From: JBGOTP01 sp041476545
GTDB lineage: Bacteria; Acidobacteriota; Vicinamibacteria; Vicinamibacterales; CAVVIG01
Assembly: GCA_041476545.1 (NCBI GenBank)
Contig: JBGOTP010000013.1
Coordinates: 1-29,412 of the forward strand
Direction of reading: 5' to 3'
DNA: 29,412 bases
Position 1 is the first letter of the stretch. Each line of letters opens with the position of its first letter. Positions 13,846-21,444 of this stretch are shown here, in pieces. Position numbers and translations under genes: made by a program. The notes beneath the pieces were generated by a model that was not told the DNA's origin, ran no database searches, and saw nothing but the letters and a program-made list of their open reading frames with translations.

Positions 13846-15662
13846 TCGGATCCTGCTCGATAGACGCCGTTCACCGGCAGATCTCGCGTCACGCTGCTGC
13901 GATCGAAGGTCGGCTCCGGCAACGTGGGATCTCGCGTGAACAGGATGCCCTGATACCCGCCGACAGCGCTCCCGTTGATTGATCGCACGTTGTGCCCCTT
14001 TGCCGTCAGCGCGGCGCCGACAAGATTGAACAGATTGGTCTCGAGCGAGAGGACGTTCGTTCGTTGGGTGTGCGTAAAGCGCGCGGCATCCGTCGTCATC
14101 TGCACGTTCATGCCGAGGTCGATGAGGTTGACCATGTGCTGCGCGTGCGTCTCCGGCTGCACGCTGCCTCCCATGTTGCCGAAGGTCATGAGCGGCCGGC
14201 CGTCCTTCTCGACGAAGCCGGCGATGATCGTGTGAAACGGCCGCTTGTGGGGCGCGACGATGTTGGGGCTCTTGGGATCGAGCGAGAAGCCGCCGCCGCG
14301 GTTGTGCAGCACGAAGCCGTAGGGCGGCACCGTGGCCCGGCTGCCATAGGTGCTGAAGACGCTGTGGATGAGCGAAACCATGTTGCCCCAGCGATCCGCC
14401 GCGGGGAGATAGATCGTCCCGCCCTCAATCGCGGCGGGCGCCGTCGACGTGGACGCGACGTTGGGATTGATCTTGCCGCAAAGCGTCGCGGCGTACGATT
14501 TCGACAGGAGGTCCTTCACGGGCACTGTCGCAAACTTCGGGTCGGCGTTGCGTGTCAGGAGATCGGCGTACGCCAGCTTCTTGGCCTCAACCTCGAGATG
14601 CCAGTACATGGGGTCCGACGGTCCGAGGCTCGCGAGGTTCATGCCGAGCTTTGGCACGCACACTTCGAGGATGTTCAGCATCTCCAGCGCGGCGAATCCC
14701 TGGCCGGGCGGCGGGAGTTCAAACACGTCGTAGCCGTGGTAGTTGGTGGAAATCGGTTCCACCCACTCGGACTGAAAGTCCGCAAGGTCCTGCCGCGTCA
14801 TCACACCGCCATTGGCCTGCACCTTGGCCACGATTGCGGCCGCGATGTCGCCCTTATAGAACGCGTCGCGTCCCTGTTTCTGCACCAGGCGCAGCGCGGA
14901 CGAGAGCGCGGGGTTGCGGATGACGCTGTAGAGATCCGGTGCCCGATCGCCGATGAGAAACGTGTCCCGTGAATTCGGATCGTCGCGCAATCCCGAATTC
15001 GGATTTGTACGCGACCCGTTGACCGCGCCGTGGAGATCCGAACTCCGGCGTTCCGCCAGGCCCCAGCCTTCTTCGGCCATCTGCGCCGCGCGTTCAAACG
15101 TTTCCTTGAACGTCAGCGTGCCGAATCGTTTCAGCAGCGCGTCGTAGCCCGAAATCGCGCCCGGCACGGTTGCGGAGTTCACGCCGCTGCTCGGCACGGT
15201 CTTCACCTTGAGTTTCTGCGTGAAGAACTCCGGCGTCCATCCAGCCGGAGCCCAGCCGGCCGAGTTCAGCGCGTAGAGCTTCTTGTCCTTCGCCACCCAC
15301 ACGAGCGCGAAGAGATCCCCGCCGATGCCCGTGTCGTTCTGCGATGTCACGTCGAGCACCGCGCCCGCCGCCACGGCAGCGTCGATCGCGTTGCCCCCCT
15401 GTCGCAGCATCTCGAGCCCGGCTTGTGCCGCCAGCGGATCGCTTGTGGAGACGATGCCATGACGCGCGAGGACTTCCGATCGACCCTGATCCAGCCATCC
15501 TTGCGCCCTCGATCCGGGCACAGCCTTGATGGTGGCTGTTGGCGTCGGCGCGCCGGCGGTGGGCACGCCGAAGGCGTTGGGCGATTGCGCGGTCCCGCTC
15601 ACGGTGCAGACGGCGATCGCAAGTGCGGCGACGGCGATGGACGCTCGGCGTGTGGCTTTCAT
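13812..15662 (-). CDS. ggt: Gamma-glutamyltransferase (secreted)
   Basis: This encodes 616 aa of the Ntn-hydrolase gamma-glutamyltranspeptidase family, which removes or transfers gamma-glutamyl groups of glutathione and related peptides in the periplasm. The signal peptide spans residues 1-25. Typical blocks are GIVSTSDPLAAQAGLEMLRQ, GGNAIDAAVA, a TGIGGDLFALVW block, and QGFAALEMLNIL. The precursor should cut itself before Thr416 in EGGTIYLPAADRWGNMVSLI, giving the large and small subunits. The oxyanion Gly-Gly is at GNMGGSVQPE. Thr416 is followed by Ile-Tyr rather than Thr-His as in E. coli GGT, so acceptor preference may differ. The start at ATG 15662 has GAGGAG seven bases upstream. A perfect TATAAT at 15854-15849 may drive it through a long leader carrying repeats. 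Confidence 0.9.
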   Translation of the reverse strand: MKATRRASIAVAALAIAVCTVSGTAQSPNAFGVPTAGAPTPTATIKAVPGSRAQGWLDQGRSEVLARHGIVSTSDPLAAQAGLEMLRQGGNAIDAAVAAGAVLDVTSQNDTGIGGDLFALVWVAKDKKLYALNSAGWAPAGWTPEFFTQKLKVKTVPSSGVNSATVPGAISGYDALLKRFGTLTFKETFERAAQMAEEGWGLAERRSSDLHGAVNGSRTNPNSGLRDDPNSRDTFLIGDRAPDLYSVIRNPALSSALRLVQKQGRDAFYKGDIAAAIVAKVQANGGVMTRQDLADFQSEWVEPISTNYHGYDVFELPPPGQGFAALEMLNILEVCVPKLGMNLASLGPSDPMYWHLEVEAKKLAYADLLTRNADPKFATVPVKDLLSKSYAATLCGKINPNVASTSTAPAAIEGGTIYLPAADRWGNMVSLIHSVFSTYGSRATVPPYGFVLHNRGGGFSLDPKSPNIVAPHKRPFHTIIAGFVEKDGRPLMTFGNMGGSVQPETHAQHMVNLIDLGMNVQMTTDAARFTHTQRTNVLSLETNLFNLVGAALTAKGHNVRSINGSAVGGYQGILFTRDPTLPEPTFDRSSVTRDLPVNGVYRAGSDHRKDGEAVGW

Positions 15663-15676
15663 TCTCGTCTCCTCAC

Positions 15677-15733
15677 GGCAGGGCTGAAGCTTGCACTACG
15701 ACTAGTTCTGCAGGGCTAAAGCCCTGCGCTACG
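15677..15733. repeat. Second copy of the CAGGGCT-type repeat
   Basis: CAGGGCT-AA-AGCCCTG (15711-15726) followed by CGCTACGA is the reverse-oriented equivalent of the core at 4794-4815. A degenerate partner, CAGGGCTGAAGC then TTGCACTACGA, begins at about 15679. It lies in the leader of the gamma-glutamyltransferase gene, so it would be transcribed as a hairpin. Confidence 0.65.
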
Positions 15734-15848
15734 ACAGTCTACGCTCGTCGTGCAGGCCTTCCGAGCTCATGCCGCCGCTGCCGAGCGGTCCGGTTAATGT
15801 CGTACGGTCCGAGTTTGGTTCCGGCGCTCAGACTCACAAGTGCGGGCG

Positions 15849-15854
15849 ATTATA
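15849..15854 (-). promoter_or_regulatory. Perfect TATAAT, possible promoter toward ggt
   Basis: ATTATA on the plus strand reads TATAAT on the minus strand. At 17 bases upstream the hexamer is TCAAAC, a poor -35; TGTCAA at 19 bases fits slightly better. It would start an RNA of about 180 bases before the ggt ATG. It stands back-to-back with the plus-strand promoter at 15874-15902 and overlaps its -35 region. Confidence 0.4.
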
Positions 15855-15873
15855 GTCGGGATACTTGCTGAGT

Positions 15874-15902
15874 TTGACAGCGACGTCGGGCAGGCGTAGA
15901 AA
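15874..15902 (+). promoter_or_regulatory. Sigma-70 promoter of the structured RNA
   Basis: A perfect -35 TTGACA (15874-15879), 17-base spacer, and -10 TAGAAA (15897-15902, four of six). Predicted transcription start is near 15909, five bases before the first paired element of the RNA. It is the best promoter match in the window. Confidence 0.6.
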
Positions 15903-16018
15903 TGAACTTGCCACGCGTTTTCCATAGAGAGAAGCGGAGGTCAAGTCAGAAACCCGCCGGACTCGTGTGGCGGTCCGGCAGGCAGGCGCGGTTCTCAAAC
16001 TAACCCAAGGGAGGTCGT

Positions 16019-16063
16019 ATGGAAACTCCACCGGGCCTCTATGACGCGCGTCGGGGTAGGTAG
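16019..16063 (+). CDS. Possible 14-aa leader peptide inside the structured RNA
   Basis: ATG 16019 is preceded at a good distance by AAGGGAGGT (16007-16015), the strongest Shine-Dalgarno sequence in the region, and the frame METPPGLYDARRGR ends at TAG 16061-16063. Its codons run through the 3' strand of helix P2 and the 5' strand of P4, so translation would break both. GGAG (16010-16013) can pair with CTCC (16026-16029), which would hide the ribosome site. It may be a regulatory leader peptide; chance cannot be excluded for so short a frame. Confidence 0.3.
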   Translation: METPPGLYDARRGR

Positions 16064-16162
16064 CCCCGCTGGCGCGCGAAAGACCCAAAGACGAATCGAA
16101 TAATCGTAGATCGCGGATCGAAGATAGTCCCGGCTCCTGCCGGGACGCGCGAAACGCGCACT

Positions 16163-16205
16163 GAAACGCCCGTACCGGCACCCGCCGCGTCGGGCGTTTC
16201 TTTTT
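16163..16205 (+). terminator. Intrinsic terminator with perfect 10-bp stem and T-run
   Basis: GAAACGCCCG (16163-16172) pairs with CGGGCGTTTC (16191-16200) across an 18-base loop and is followed by TTTTT (16201-16205). It closes the structured RNA and stands 52 bases before the VWFA-like gene. Confidence 0.85.
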
Positions 16206-16256
16206 AGAGCCGTCGGGAGTCTGGCGCTACCATAGGAACCGCCAACGAAATCGAGC

Positions 16257-17432
16257 TTGGACGTGAAACCGCTCGCCGTCGTTTCCGCCGCTTCCACTGT
16301 CGCCGTGCTCGCGGCGCTGACCCTGGGCGCGCTCGCGCAGACGCAGGCGCCTCCGGCTCAGGGCCAGGGCGCGCAGCCACCCATCTTCCGCACGGGTGTC
16401 AATTTCGTGCGGGTCGACGCCGTGGTTACCGACAAGAGCGGCGCCCCCCTGACGGATCTCAAGCAGGAGGATTTCGAGGTCACCGAGGCCGGCAAACGCC
16501 AGACGATCGCGACCTTCAAGCTCATCATGCTCGACGGCGGCCTCATGCCCGGCCCAGACGGCGTACCGGCCAGCATCTCCAGCGACGAGGTTGAAGAAGA
16601 GGAAGCGGCCAAAGATGACGTGCGCCTGTTCACCATCTTCCTCGACGACTACCACGTGACGCGCACATCGAGCCGCATCGTTCAACAGCAGGTCGCGCGC
16701 TTCGTCGAAACACAACTCGGCCCGTCCGACATGGTCGGCGTGATGTATCCGCTCACGTCACTCGCGTCGATCCGCATGACGCGGGACCACGGCAGCGTGA
16801 TCAGATTGCTGCAGCAGTTCGAGGGACGAAAGGGCGACTACACACCGAAGAATGCGATCGAGAACAACTACATCAGCAAGTGGCTGGTCCCGCCGGGCGG
16901 GCTCGAGGGGCTTCGCGACAGCGTCGTGTTTTCCGCACTCAAAGGCCTGGCCATGCACATGGGTGGCCTGAAGGACGGGCGACAGACGGTGGTCCTGGTG
17001 AGCGAAGGCTACAACAGCCCGGATCACGACAAGCTGTACAGCAGCTTGCGGGATGTCGCCGAGGTCGCGAGCCGGTATCACACCGCGATCTATCCGGTGA
17101 GTCCTCAGATTCTGGCGCCCGACCTTCAGCACATGCCGAAGGACACGATGGAGACCCTGAGCTTTCTCGCTCAGCACAGTGGCGGCCGCGCGATCTTCGA
17201 TCAGACAACAACGGGAGCAGAGTATCGCGAGCGGTACGCGACGCCAGAGTTGCCTCGCAGCCAGTTGACGCTGGCGATGAAGCAGATGGTCGTCGATGCG
17301 AGCGTCTTCTATCTGATTGGCTACAACTCCGTCGCGACGCCGGACGACAAGTTCCACAAGATCGATGTCAAGGTGAAGCGCCGGGGCGCCGAGGTGCGCC
17401 ATCGGGAAGGTTATTGGGCACGGAAGCGTTAG
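16257..17432 (+). CDS. Secreted VWFA-related protein (TIGR03436 type)
   Basis: This encodes 391 aa of the VWFA-related family typical of Acidobacteria. A signal peptide (about residues 1-28) precedes a linker rich in Ala/Gln/Pro, then FVRVDAVVTDKSGAPLTDLK and EDFEVTEAGKRQTIATF, the usual Ig-like entry of the family. The VWA core begins at VRLFTIFLDDYHVTRTSS; the metal-site DxSxS is replaced by DDYHVT, as in many members. RQTVVLVSEGYN is the next VWA strand, and the C-terminal domain ends KRRGAEVRHREGYWA. The function is unknown; exported protein-protein interaction is presumed. The frame starts at TTG 16257 or GTG 16263; neither has a strong ribosome site. The M16 peptidase follows 21 bases later, so they are probably an operon controlled through the structured RNA upstream. 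Confidence 0.85.
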   Translation: MDVKPLAVVSAASTVAVLAALTLGALAQTQAPPAQGQGAQPPIFRTGVNFVRVDAVVTDKSGAPLTDLKQEDFEVTEAGKRQTIATFKLIMLDGGLMPGPDGVPASISSDEVEEEEAAKDDVRLFTIFLDDYHVTRTSSRIVQQQVARFVETQLGPSDMVGVMYPLTSLASIRMTRDHGSVIRLLQQFEGRKGDYTPKNAIENNYISKWLVPPGGLEGLRDSVVFSALKGLAMHMGGLKDGRQTVVLVSEGYNSPDHDKLYSSLRDVAEVASRYHTAIYPVSPQILAPDLQHMPKDTMETLSFLAQHSGGRAIFDQTTTGAEYRERYATPELPRSQLTLAMKQMVVDASVFYLIGYNSVATPDDKFHKIDVKVKRRGAEVRHREGYWARKR

Positions 17433-17453
17433 ACTCCCTACTGAGGAAAAACC

Positions 17454-20300
17454 ATGACGATTCGCACGCGCTTGCAGTTGACGCTCTTTGCGGTTGCCCT
17501 CCTTGCCGCGACAGGGCTGGCCGGTGCCCGCCAGCAGGTCGCGACGGCCCCGGCCCAATCCGCTGCGCTCAACCAGCCGATGCCGGTGGACCCGCAGATC
17601 ACGACGGGCCAGTTCACAAACGGGCTGCGCTATTACGTCCGCGCCAACAAGAAACCCGAGAAGCGCGCGGAACTCCGGCTCGTTGTCAAGGCCGGGTCGA
17701 TTCTCGAAGACGACGATCAGCAGGGGCTGGCCCATTTCGTCGAGCACATGGCATTCAACGGCACCCAGCACTTTCCCAAGATGGAGATTGTGTCGTTCAT
17801 CGAGTCGCTCGGTATGCGCTTCGGAGCAGACATCAACGCCTACACGAGCTTTGATGAGACGGTCTACATGCTGCAGGTGCCCACCGACAAGCCCGGGACG
17901 CTCGACCGGGCCATGCTGGTCCTCGAAGACTGGGCGCACAACGTGTCCTTCGAGCAGACCGAAATCGACCAGGAGCGCGGCGTCGTCATGGAGGAGTGGC
18001 GGCAGCGGCGCGGCGCCGGCGCGCGCACGCAGGACAAGATGTTTCCGATTCTGCTTCAGGGCTCGCGGTACGCCGATCGGATGCCCATCGGCAAGACGGA
18101 GATCATTCAGGGCTTCCGCCCGGATCGCCTGAAGAAGTTTTATGCGGACTGGTACCGGCCCGACCTGATGGCCGTCGTCGCGGTCGGCGACTTCGACAAG
18201 CCCGCGGTTGAGAGTCTGGTCAGGACGCACTTCTCGTCGATTCCGGCCGCTACCTCACCGCGGCTGCGGCCGACGTTCGACATTCCCAGTCATCCCGGCA
18301 CGGTGTACGCGATCCTCGCGGACAAGGAAACGACGGGCACGTCCATCGAACTCGATCACCTGCTTCCCACGCGCGAGCAGGGAACCGTCGGCGTCTACCG
18401 GCAACATAGCGTGGACCGTCTGTTCTCCACCATGCTCAATGGCCGCTTTGCTGAGCTGGCGCAGAAAGCCGATGCGCCATTTCTTGGCGCCGGCGCCAGC
18501 CGCGGGACGTTCCTGGCGCGCACGAAGGAAGATGCGTCGCTCAGTGCGCGCGTCAAGGAGGACGGCATCGACCGCGGGTTGGATGCGTTGCTCGCCGAGG
18601 CCGAGCGCGTGTCGCGTTTCGGTTTCACCGCCACTGAACTGGATCGCGCCAAGCAGAACATGCTGGTTAATTACCAGCGCCAGCAGGCGGAACAGGACAA
18701 TCGTCTGTCGGGAAGCCGGGCCGACGAATACATCCGGAACTTCCTCGAGAAGGAGTCGCTGCCGACCGCGGACGATGAATACGCCCTGCACCAGCGCTTG
18801 CTGCCGACGGTTACGCTGGAGGAGGTCAACAAGCTCGCCAAGGAATGGTTTCCGGACGAGAATCGCCTTCTGGTCCTCACGCTACCCGAGAAAGCTGGCC
18901 TGGCCATCCCGGACCAGGCCCATTTGGCGGCCGTCATCAAGTCCGCGCCCGCGAAAGCGCTCACGCCGTACGTGGACACCGTTGCCGCCGCCGCACTGCT
19001 CGATTCCATCCCCGCACCCGGTGCCATTGCCAGGACGACATCGAAGGACGTCATCGGCATCACGGAGTGGGAGCTGTCAAACGGCGTGAAGGTCGTGCTG
19101 AAACCGACGACCTTCAGACAGGACGAAATCATTTTTCGCGCGACGAGCCCTGGCGGCACGTCGCTCGCGAGCGACGTGGACTACATCCCCGCGAGCACGG
19201 CCACGCAGGTCATCAGCGCCGGTGGCGTCGGCAAATTCAACGCGATCGATTTGCGCAAGGTCCTGACCGGCAAGACCGCGTCGGCCAACGCGCTCATCGG
19301 CGAGCTGGACGAGGGGTTCACCGGAACGAGCTCTCGCAAGGATCTGGAAACGATGTTTCAGCTCATCTATCTGCGGTTCACGCAGCCGAGAGCGGACGAG
19401 ACGGCGTATGGCGTACAGGTGTCACAGATAAAGACCGCGTTGGCGAATCAGAGCGCCAGTCCCGATTTTGCCTTTGCGGAGGCGATGACGACGACGCTGT
19501 ATCAGAATCACGTCAGGAGACGCGCGCCGTCGGTGGCCGCGGTTGACCAGTGGAATCTGGCGAAGTCGCTCGCGTTCTATAAAGATCGTTTCTCCGATGC
19601 CAGTGACTTCACATTTGTCTTCGTCGGCAGCTTTGATCTCCCGACGATGAAGCCGCTCGTCGAGCGGTATCTTGGCGGACTGCCGTCGACGAGGCGCAAG
19701 GAGACGTGGAAAGACGTCGGCGTGCGCATGCCGGAAGGCGTGGTCGAGAAGCAGGTTCAGAAGGGCATCGAACCCAAAAGCCAGGCAGCCATCGTGTTCA
19801 GCGGGCCGTTCCGGTACGACCAGACCCAACGCGTCGCCATCCGGGCCATGGCCGAGGTGCTTCAAGGGAGGCTGCTCGAGACGATTCGCGAGCAACTGGG
19901 CGGCACGTACAGCATTGCCGCCAGGCAGAGCTACCAGAAGATTCCCAGGCCGGAATACTCCATCACGGTCCAGTTCGGGTCCGACCCGCAGCGGCAGAAC
20001 GATTTGATCGCGCGCGTCTTCCAGGAGATCGAGCAGTTCAAGGCGAACGGTCCGACCGCCAAGCAGGTGAGCGACGAGAAGGAAGCGCTTCTGCGGGAAT
20101 TCGAGACCAACAGTCAGCAGAACAACTACCTGCTGTCCCAGCTCACCGGGAAGTACCAGTACGGCGAAGATCCCGCCGAGCTCTGGAACGTGCCGGACTA
20201 CTACCGGAAGATCGATGCGGCGATGATTCAGCAGGCGGCGCGGACGTATCTCAACACGAACCGCTATGTGAAGGTCACGCTGGTTCCGGAGAAGAAGTAG
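17454..20300 (+). CDS. M16 family zinc metallopeptidase (pitrilysin/insulinase-like), secreted
   Basis: This encodes 948 aa with a signal peptide (residues 1-26, ending LAGARQQ). It is a full M16 protein made of two homologous halves. The first half carries the inverted zinc motif HFVEH at 94-98 and the third ligand region ERGVVMEE at 174-181. The second half (from about residue 540, TEWELSNGVKVVLKPTTF) is the inactive lobe, ending in YLNTNRYVKVTLVPEKK. It is expected to degrade peptides in the periplasm. GAGGAAA precedes ATG 17454, and the gene follows the VWFA-like gene by 21 bases. Its 3' end overlaps the convergent DksA-like gene by 26 bases. Length is usual for bacterial PqqL-type enzymes. 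Confidence 0.92.
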   Translation: MTIRTRLQLTLFAVALLAATGLAGARQQVATAPAQSAALNQPMPVDPQITTGQFTNGLRYYVRANKKPEKRAELRLVVKAGSILEDDDQQGLAHFVEHMAFNGTQHFPKMEIVSFIESLGMRFGADINAYTSFDETVYMLQVPTDKPGTLDRAMLVLEDWAHNVSFEQTEIDQERGVVMEEWRQRRGAGARTQDKMFPILLQGSRYADRMPIGKTEIIQGFRPDRLKKFYADWYRPDLMAVVAVGDFDKPAVESLVRTHFSSIPAATSPRLRPTFDIPSHPGTVYAILADKETTGTSIELDHLLPTREQGTVGVYRQHSVDRLFSTMLNGRFAELAQKADAPFLGAGASRGTFLARTKEDASLSARVKEDGIDRGLDALLAEAERVSRFGFTATELDRAKQNMLVNYQRQQAEQDNRLSGSRADEYIRNFLEKESLPTADDEYALHQRLLPTVTLEEVNKLAKEWFPDENRLLVLTLPEKAGLAIPDQAHLAAVIKSAPAKALTPYVDTVAAAALLDSIPAPGAIARTTSKDVIGITEWELSNGVKVVLKPTTFRQDEIIFRATSPGGTSLASDVDYIPASTATQVISAGGVGKFNAIDLRKVLTGKTASANALIGELDEGFTGTSSRKDLETMFQLIYLRFTQPRADETAYGVQVSQIKTALANQSASPDFAFAEAMTTTLYQNHVRRRAPSVAAVDQWNLAKSLAFYKDRFSDASDFTFVFVGSFDLPTMKPLVERYLGGLPSTRRKETWKDVGVRMPEGVVEKQVQKGIEPKSQAAIVFSGPFRYDQTQRVAIRAMAEVLQGRLLETIREQLGGTYSIAARQSYQKIPRPEYSITVQFGSDPQRQNDLIARVFQEIEQFKANGPTAKQVSDEKEALLREFETNSQQNNYLLSQLTGKYQYGEDPAELWNVPDYYRKIDAAMIQQAARTYLNTNRYVKVTLVPEKK

Positions 20301-20610
20301 AGCAGGTTACGCAGGTCGGGGCGCTCGGCATCGCCGCCAAGCGCTCGCGGCCGATAGCCCGGCCGCACGTGGCGCAGACGCCATAGGTTCCGTTTGCGAT
20401 CCGCGCGAGAGCCCCACGAACACGACGGACCTCGGCGATCGTCATCTCGTCGAGTCCTTCGAGAACCTCGTCGTTCTCCAATTCGCTGGCGCGTTCCTGC
20501 CAGTCGCGATCGTGGGTTTGCCGCAGGTCGCCTTCAATCTTTCCAGCCCGTTTCAGGAGACGGGCAAGCGTCGCTTCAAATTGCACTCGTACGGCCTCGT
20601 GCTTCTTCAC
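20275..20610 (-). CDS. DksA/TraR family zinc-finger protein
   Basis: This encodes 111 aa, cytosolic. An N-terminal coiled-coil (about 5-70, including KIEGDLRQTHDRDWQERASE) is followed by the C4 zinc finger GTYGVCATCGRAIGRERL with Cys79 and Cys82, and CVTC with Cys100 and Cys103. DksA-type proteins enter the RNA polymerase secondary channel and adjust initiation, often with ppGpp. The coiled-coil tip lacks an obvious DxxDxA motif, so it may be a TraR-like or YbiI-like relative rather than true DksA. The start is GTG 20610 with AGGAG nine bases before it. It is monocistronic and converges on the M16 gene with a 26-base overlap. The family call is firm. Confidence 0.88.
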   Translation of the reverse strand: MKKHEAVRVQFEATLARLLKRAGKIEGDLRQTHDRDWQERASELENDEVLEGLDEMTIAEVRRVRGALARIANGTYGVCATCGRAIGRERLAAMPSAPTCVTCSTSSPEPA

Positions 20611-20761
20611 GTCCTGCTCCTCACCTCGACAATCGGGTCAAAGGTCCCGCGTACCCGCTGCCGGGAATCCGGCAATCCGAGAGGCTTGACAGGTTCTCAT
20701 GCAATTTGGAGGCCCAGGGCTTCAGCAGGCTCGCCCGGCTGTGGGCCTTGCGACTCATCGC

Positions 20762-20770
20762 TGGTATCAT
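20762..20770 (+). promoter_or_regulatory. Possible extended -10 promoter of the EF-hand/CapA operon
   Basis: TGGTATCAT (TG at 20762-20763, TATCAT at 20765-20770) is an extended -10 with start near 20777, some 70 bases before the ATG at 20848. No clear -35 is present, which extended -10 promoters can tolerate. Confidence 0.3.
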
Positions 20771-20847
20771 CTCCGGCGGCCAGACGAATCGGCAAGAGCG
20801 GGTCGTCCGTCGATGAAGGTCGGATGCAGGGAAGAGGACCGGTGGAC

Positions 20848-21444
20848 ATGCGCGGCCTGCGGACCGCGCTTGCGATACTCGCGATCTGGTGCGTGGCGTT
20901 CGCCGTCGGCCTGCACGCGCACGACCTGGCGCGCAGCGAATCGGTCGTGACGGTTCGCGGACCCGACGTGCGCGCCCGCCTGACGCTCGATCTTCTTGCC
21001 ATTGCCGGTGTCGACACGAACGGTGATGGGGACGTCTCGTACGGTGAGTTGGACGAGAAGATCGATCGCATCTACGCCATCATCAAGGATCACTTCACTA
21101 TCCGGAGTCTCGACCCGCCCGTCCGCACGACGCTCGAACGGTATGCGGTGCGGGACGGACACGTTGGGCAGCTGGACCTTCTCTTCACCTTCGACCGCGA
21201 CGTCACCCGTCTCACGATGACGTCGACGCTTCATCGCGTCCTGCAGCCAACGCATGAGCACCTGACGCGCGTGTCGTTCGGCGGCGACACGCGTCAGGCC
21301 GTGCTTGATGCCCGGATGCCGGAAGCGGCCTTTGGGAAAAATTCCGAGCCATACTCCGCGACGATTGTGCTCGGCCTTCTCGCGGCGGCCGGTGTCGGGT
21401 GCGTCGCCGTCTATCAGCTCGTGCGGCGCGCGGTCTTGTCATGA
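20848..21444 (+). CDS. Exported EF-hand protein with C-terminal membrane anchor
   Basis: This encodes 198 aa. A signal or anchor helix (residues 4-23) is followed by a beta-rich domain, a canonical EF-hand loop DTNGDGDVSYGELD near residue 54, and a C-terminal transmembrane helix ATIVLGLLAAAGVGCVAVYQ. The order of short beta domain and EF-hand resembles the extracytoplasmic N-terminal part of HupE/UreJ-like metal permeases, but the permease domain is absent. It is probably a calcium-responsive periplasmic protein held in the membrane. The start was set at ATG 20848 because GGAAGAGGA lies nine bases upstream; ATG 20824 is possible. The stop overlaps the next ATG in ATGA (21441-21444), so it is coupled to the CapA-like gene. 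Confidence 0.65.
   Translation: MRGLRTALAILAIWCVAFAVGLHAHDLARSESVVTVRGPDVRARLTLDLLAIAGVDTNGDGDVSYGELDEKIDRIYAIIKDHFTIRSLDPPVRTTLERYAVRDGHVGQLDLLFTFDRDVTRLTMTSTLHRVLQPTHEHLTRVSFGGDTRQAVLDARMPEAAFGKNSEPYSATIVLGLLAAAGVGCVAVYQLVRRAVLS

Larger units (their letters stand above)
15909..16205 (+). ncRNA. Structured RNA of about 297 nt, unidentified (free ncRNA or attenuator leader)
   Basis: Between a consensus promoter and a strong terminator lies a sequence with no credible protein frame but with nested, exact helices. P1 is 15914-15920 with 16152-16158 (CGCGTTT/AAACGCG). P2 is 15923-15929 with 16037-16043 (CATAGAG/CTCTATG). P3 is the hairpin GCCGGAC 15956-15962/15973-15979. P4 is CGCGCG plus CGGGG, 16045-16056/16064-16078. 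P5 is GTCCCGGC/GCCGGGAC, 16127-16134/16139-16146. P1 encloses all others and starts at the predicted 5' end. GCGTTT (15915-15920) could also pair with AAACGC (16164-16169) inside the terminator stem, so a switch is possible. I do not find conserved blocks of RNase P RNA, tmRNA, SRP RNA or the common riboswitches. The next gene starts 52 bases after the terminator. Confidence 0.5.

Noticed and set aside
15834..16181. Minus-strand frame of 115 codons across the RNA region
   Set aside because: No ribosome site, no recognisable motif, and the sequence is explained by paired RNA helices on the other strand.
15909..16205. RNase P RNA or tmRNA
   Set aside because: The conserved P4 blocks of RNase P are absent; there is no tRNA-like 3' end with CCA, no GGTTCRA-type arm at the end and no tag frame ending in Ala-Leu-Ala-Ala.
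16758..18230. Minus-strand open frame of 490 codons
   Set aside because: It is antisense to the VWFA-like and M16 genes, whose motifs are complete; no recognisable motif in the antisense frame.
20686..20691. TTGACA as promoter for the EF-hand gene
   Set aside because: No -10-like hexamer lies 15-19 bases downstream.
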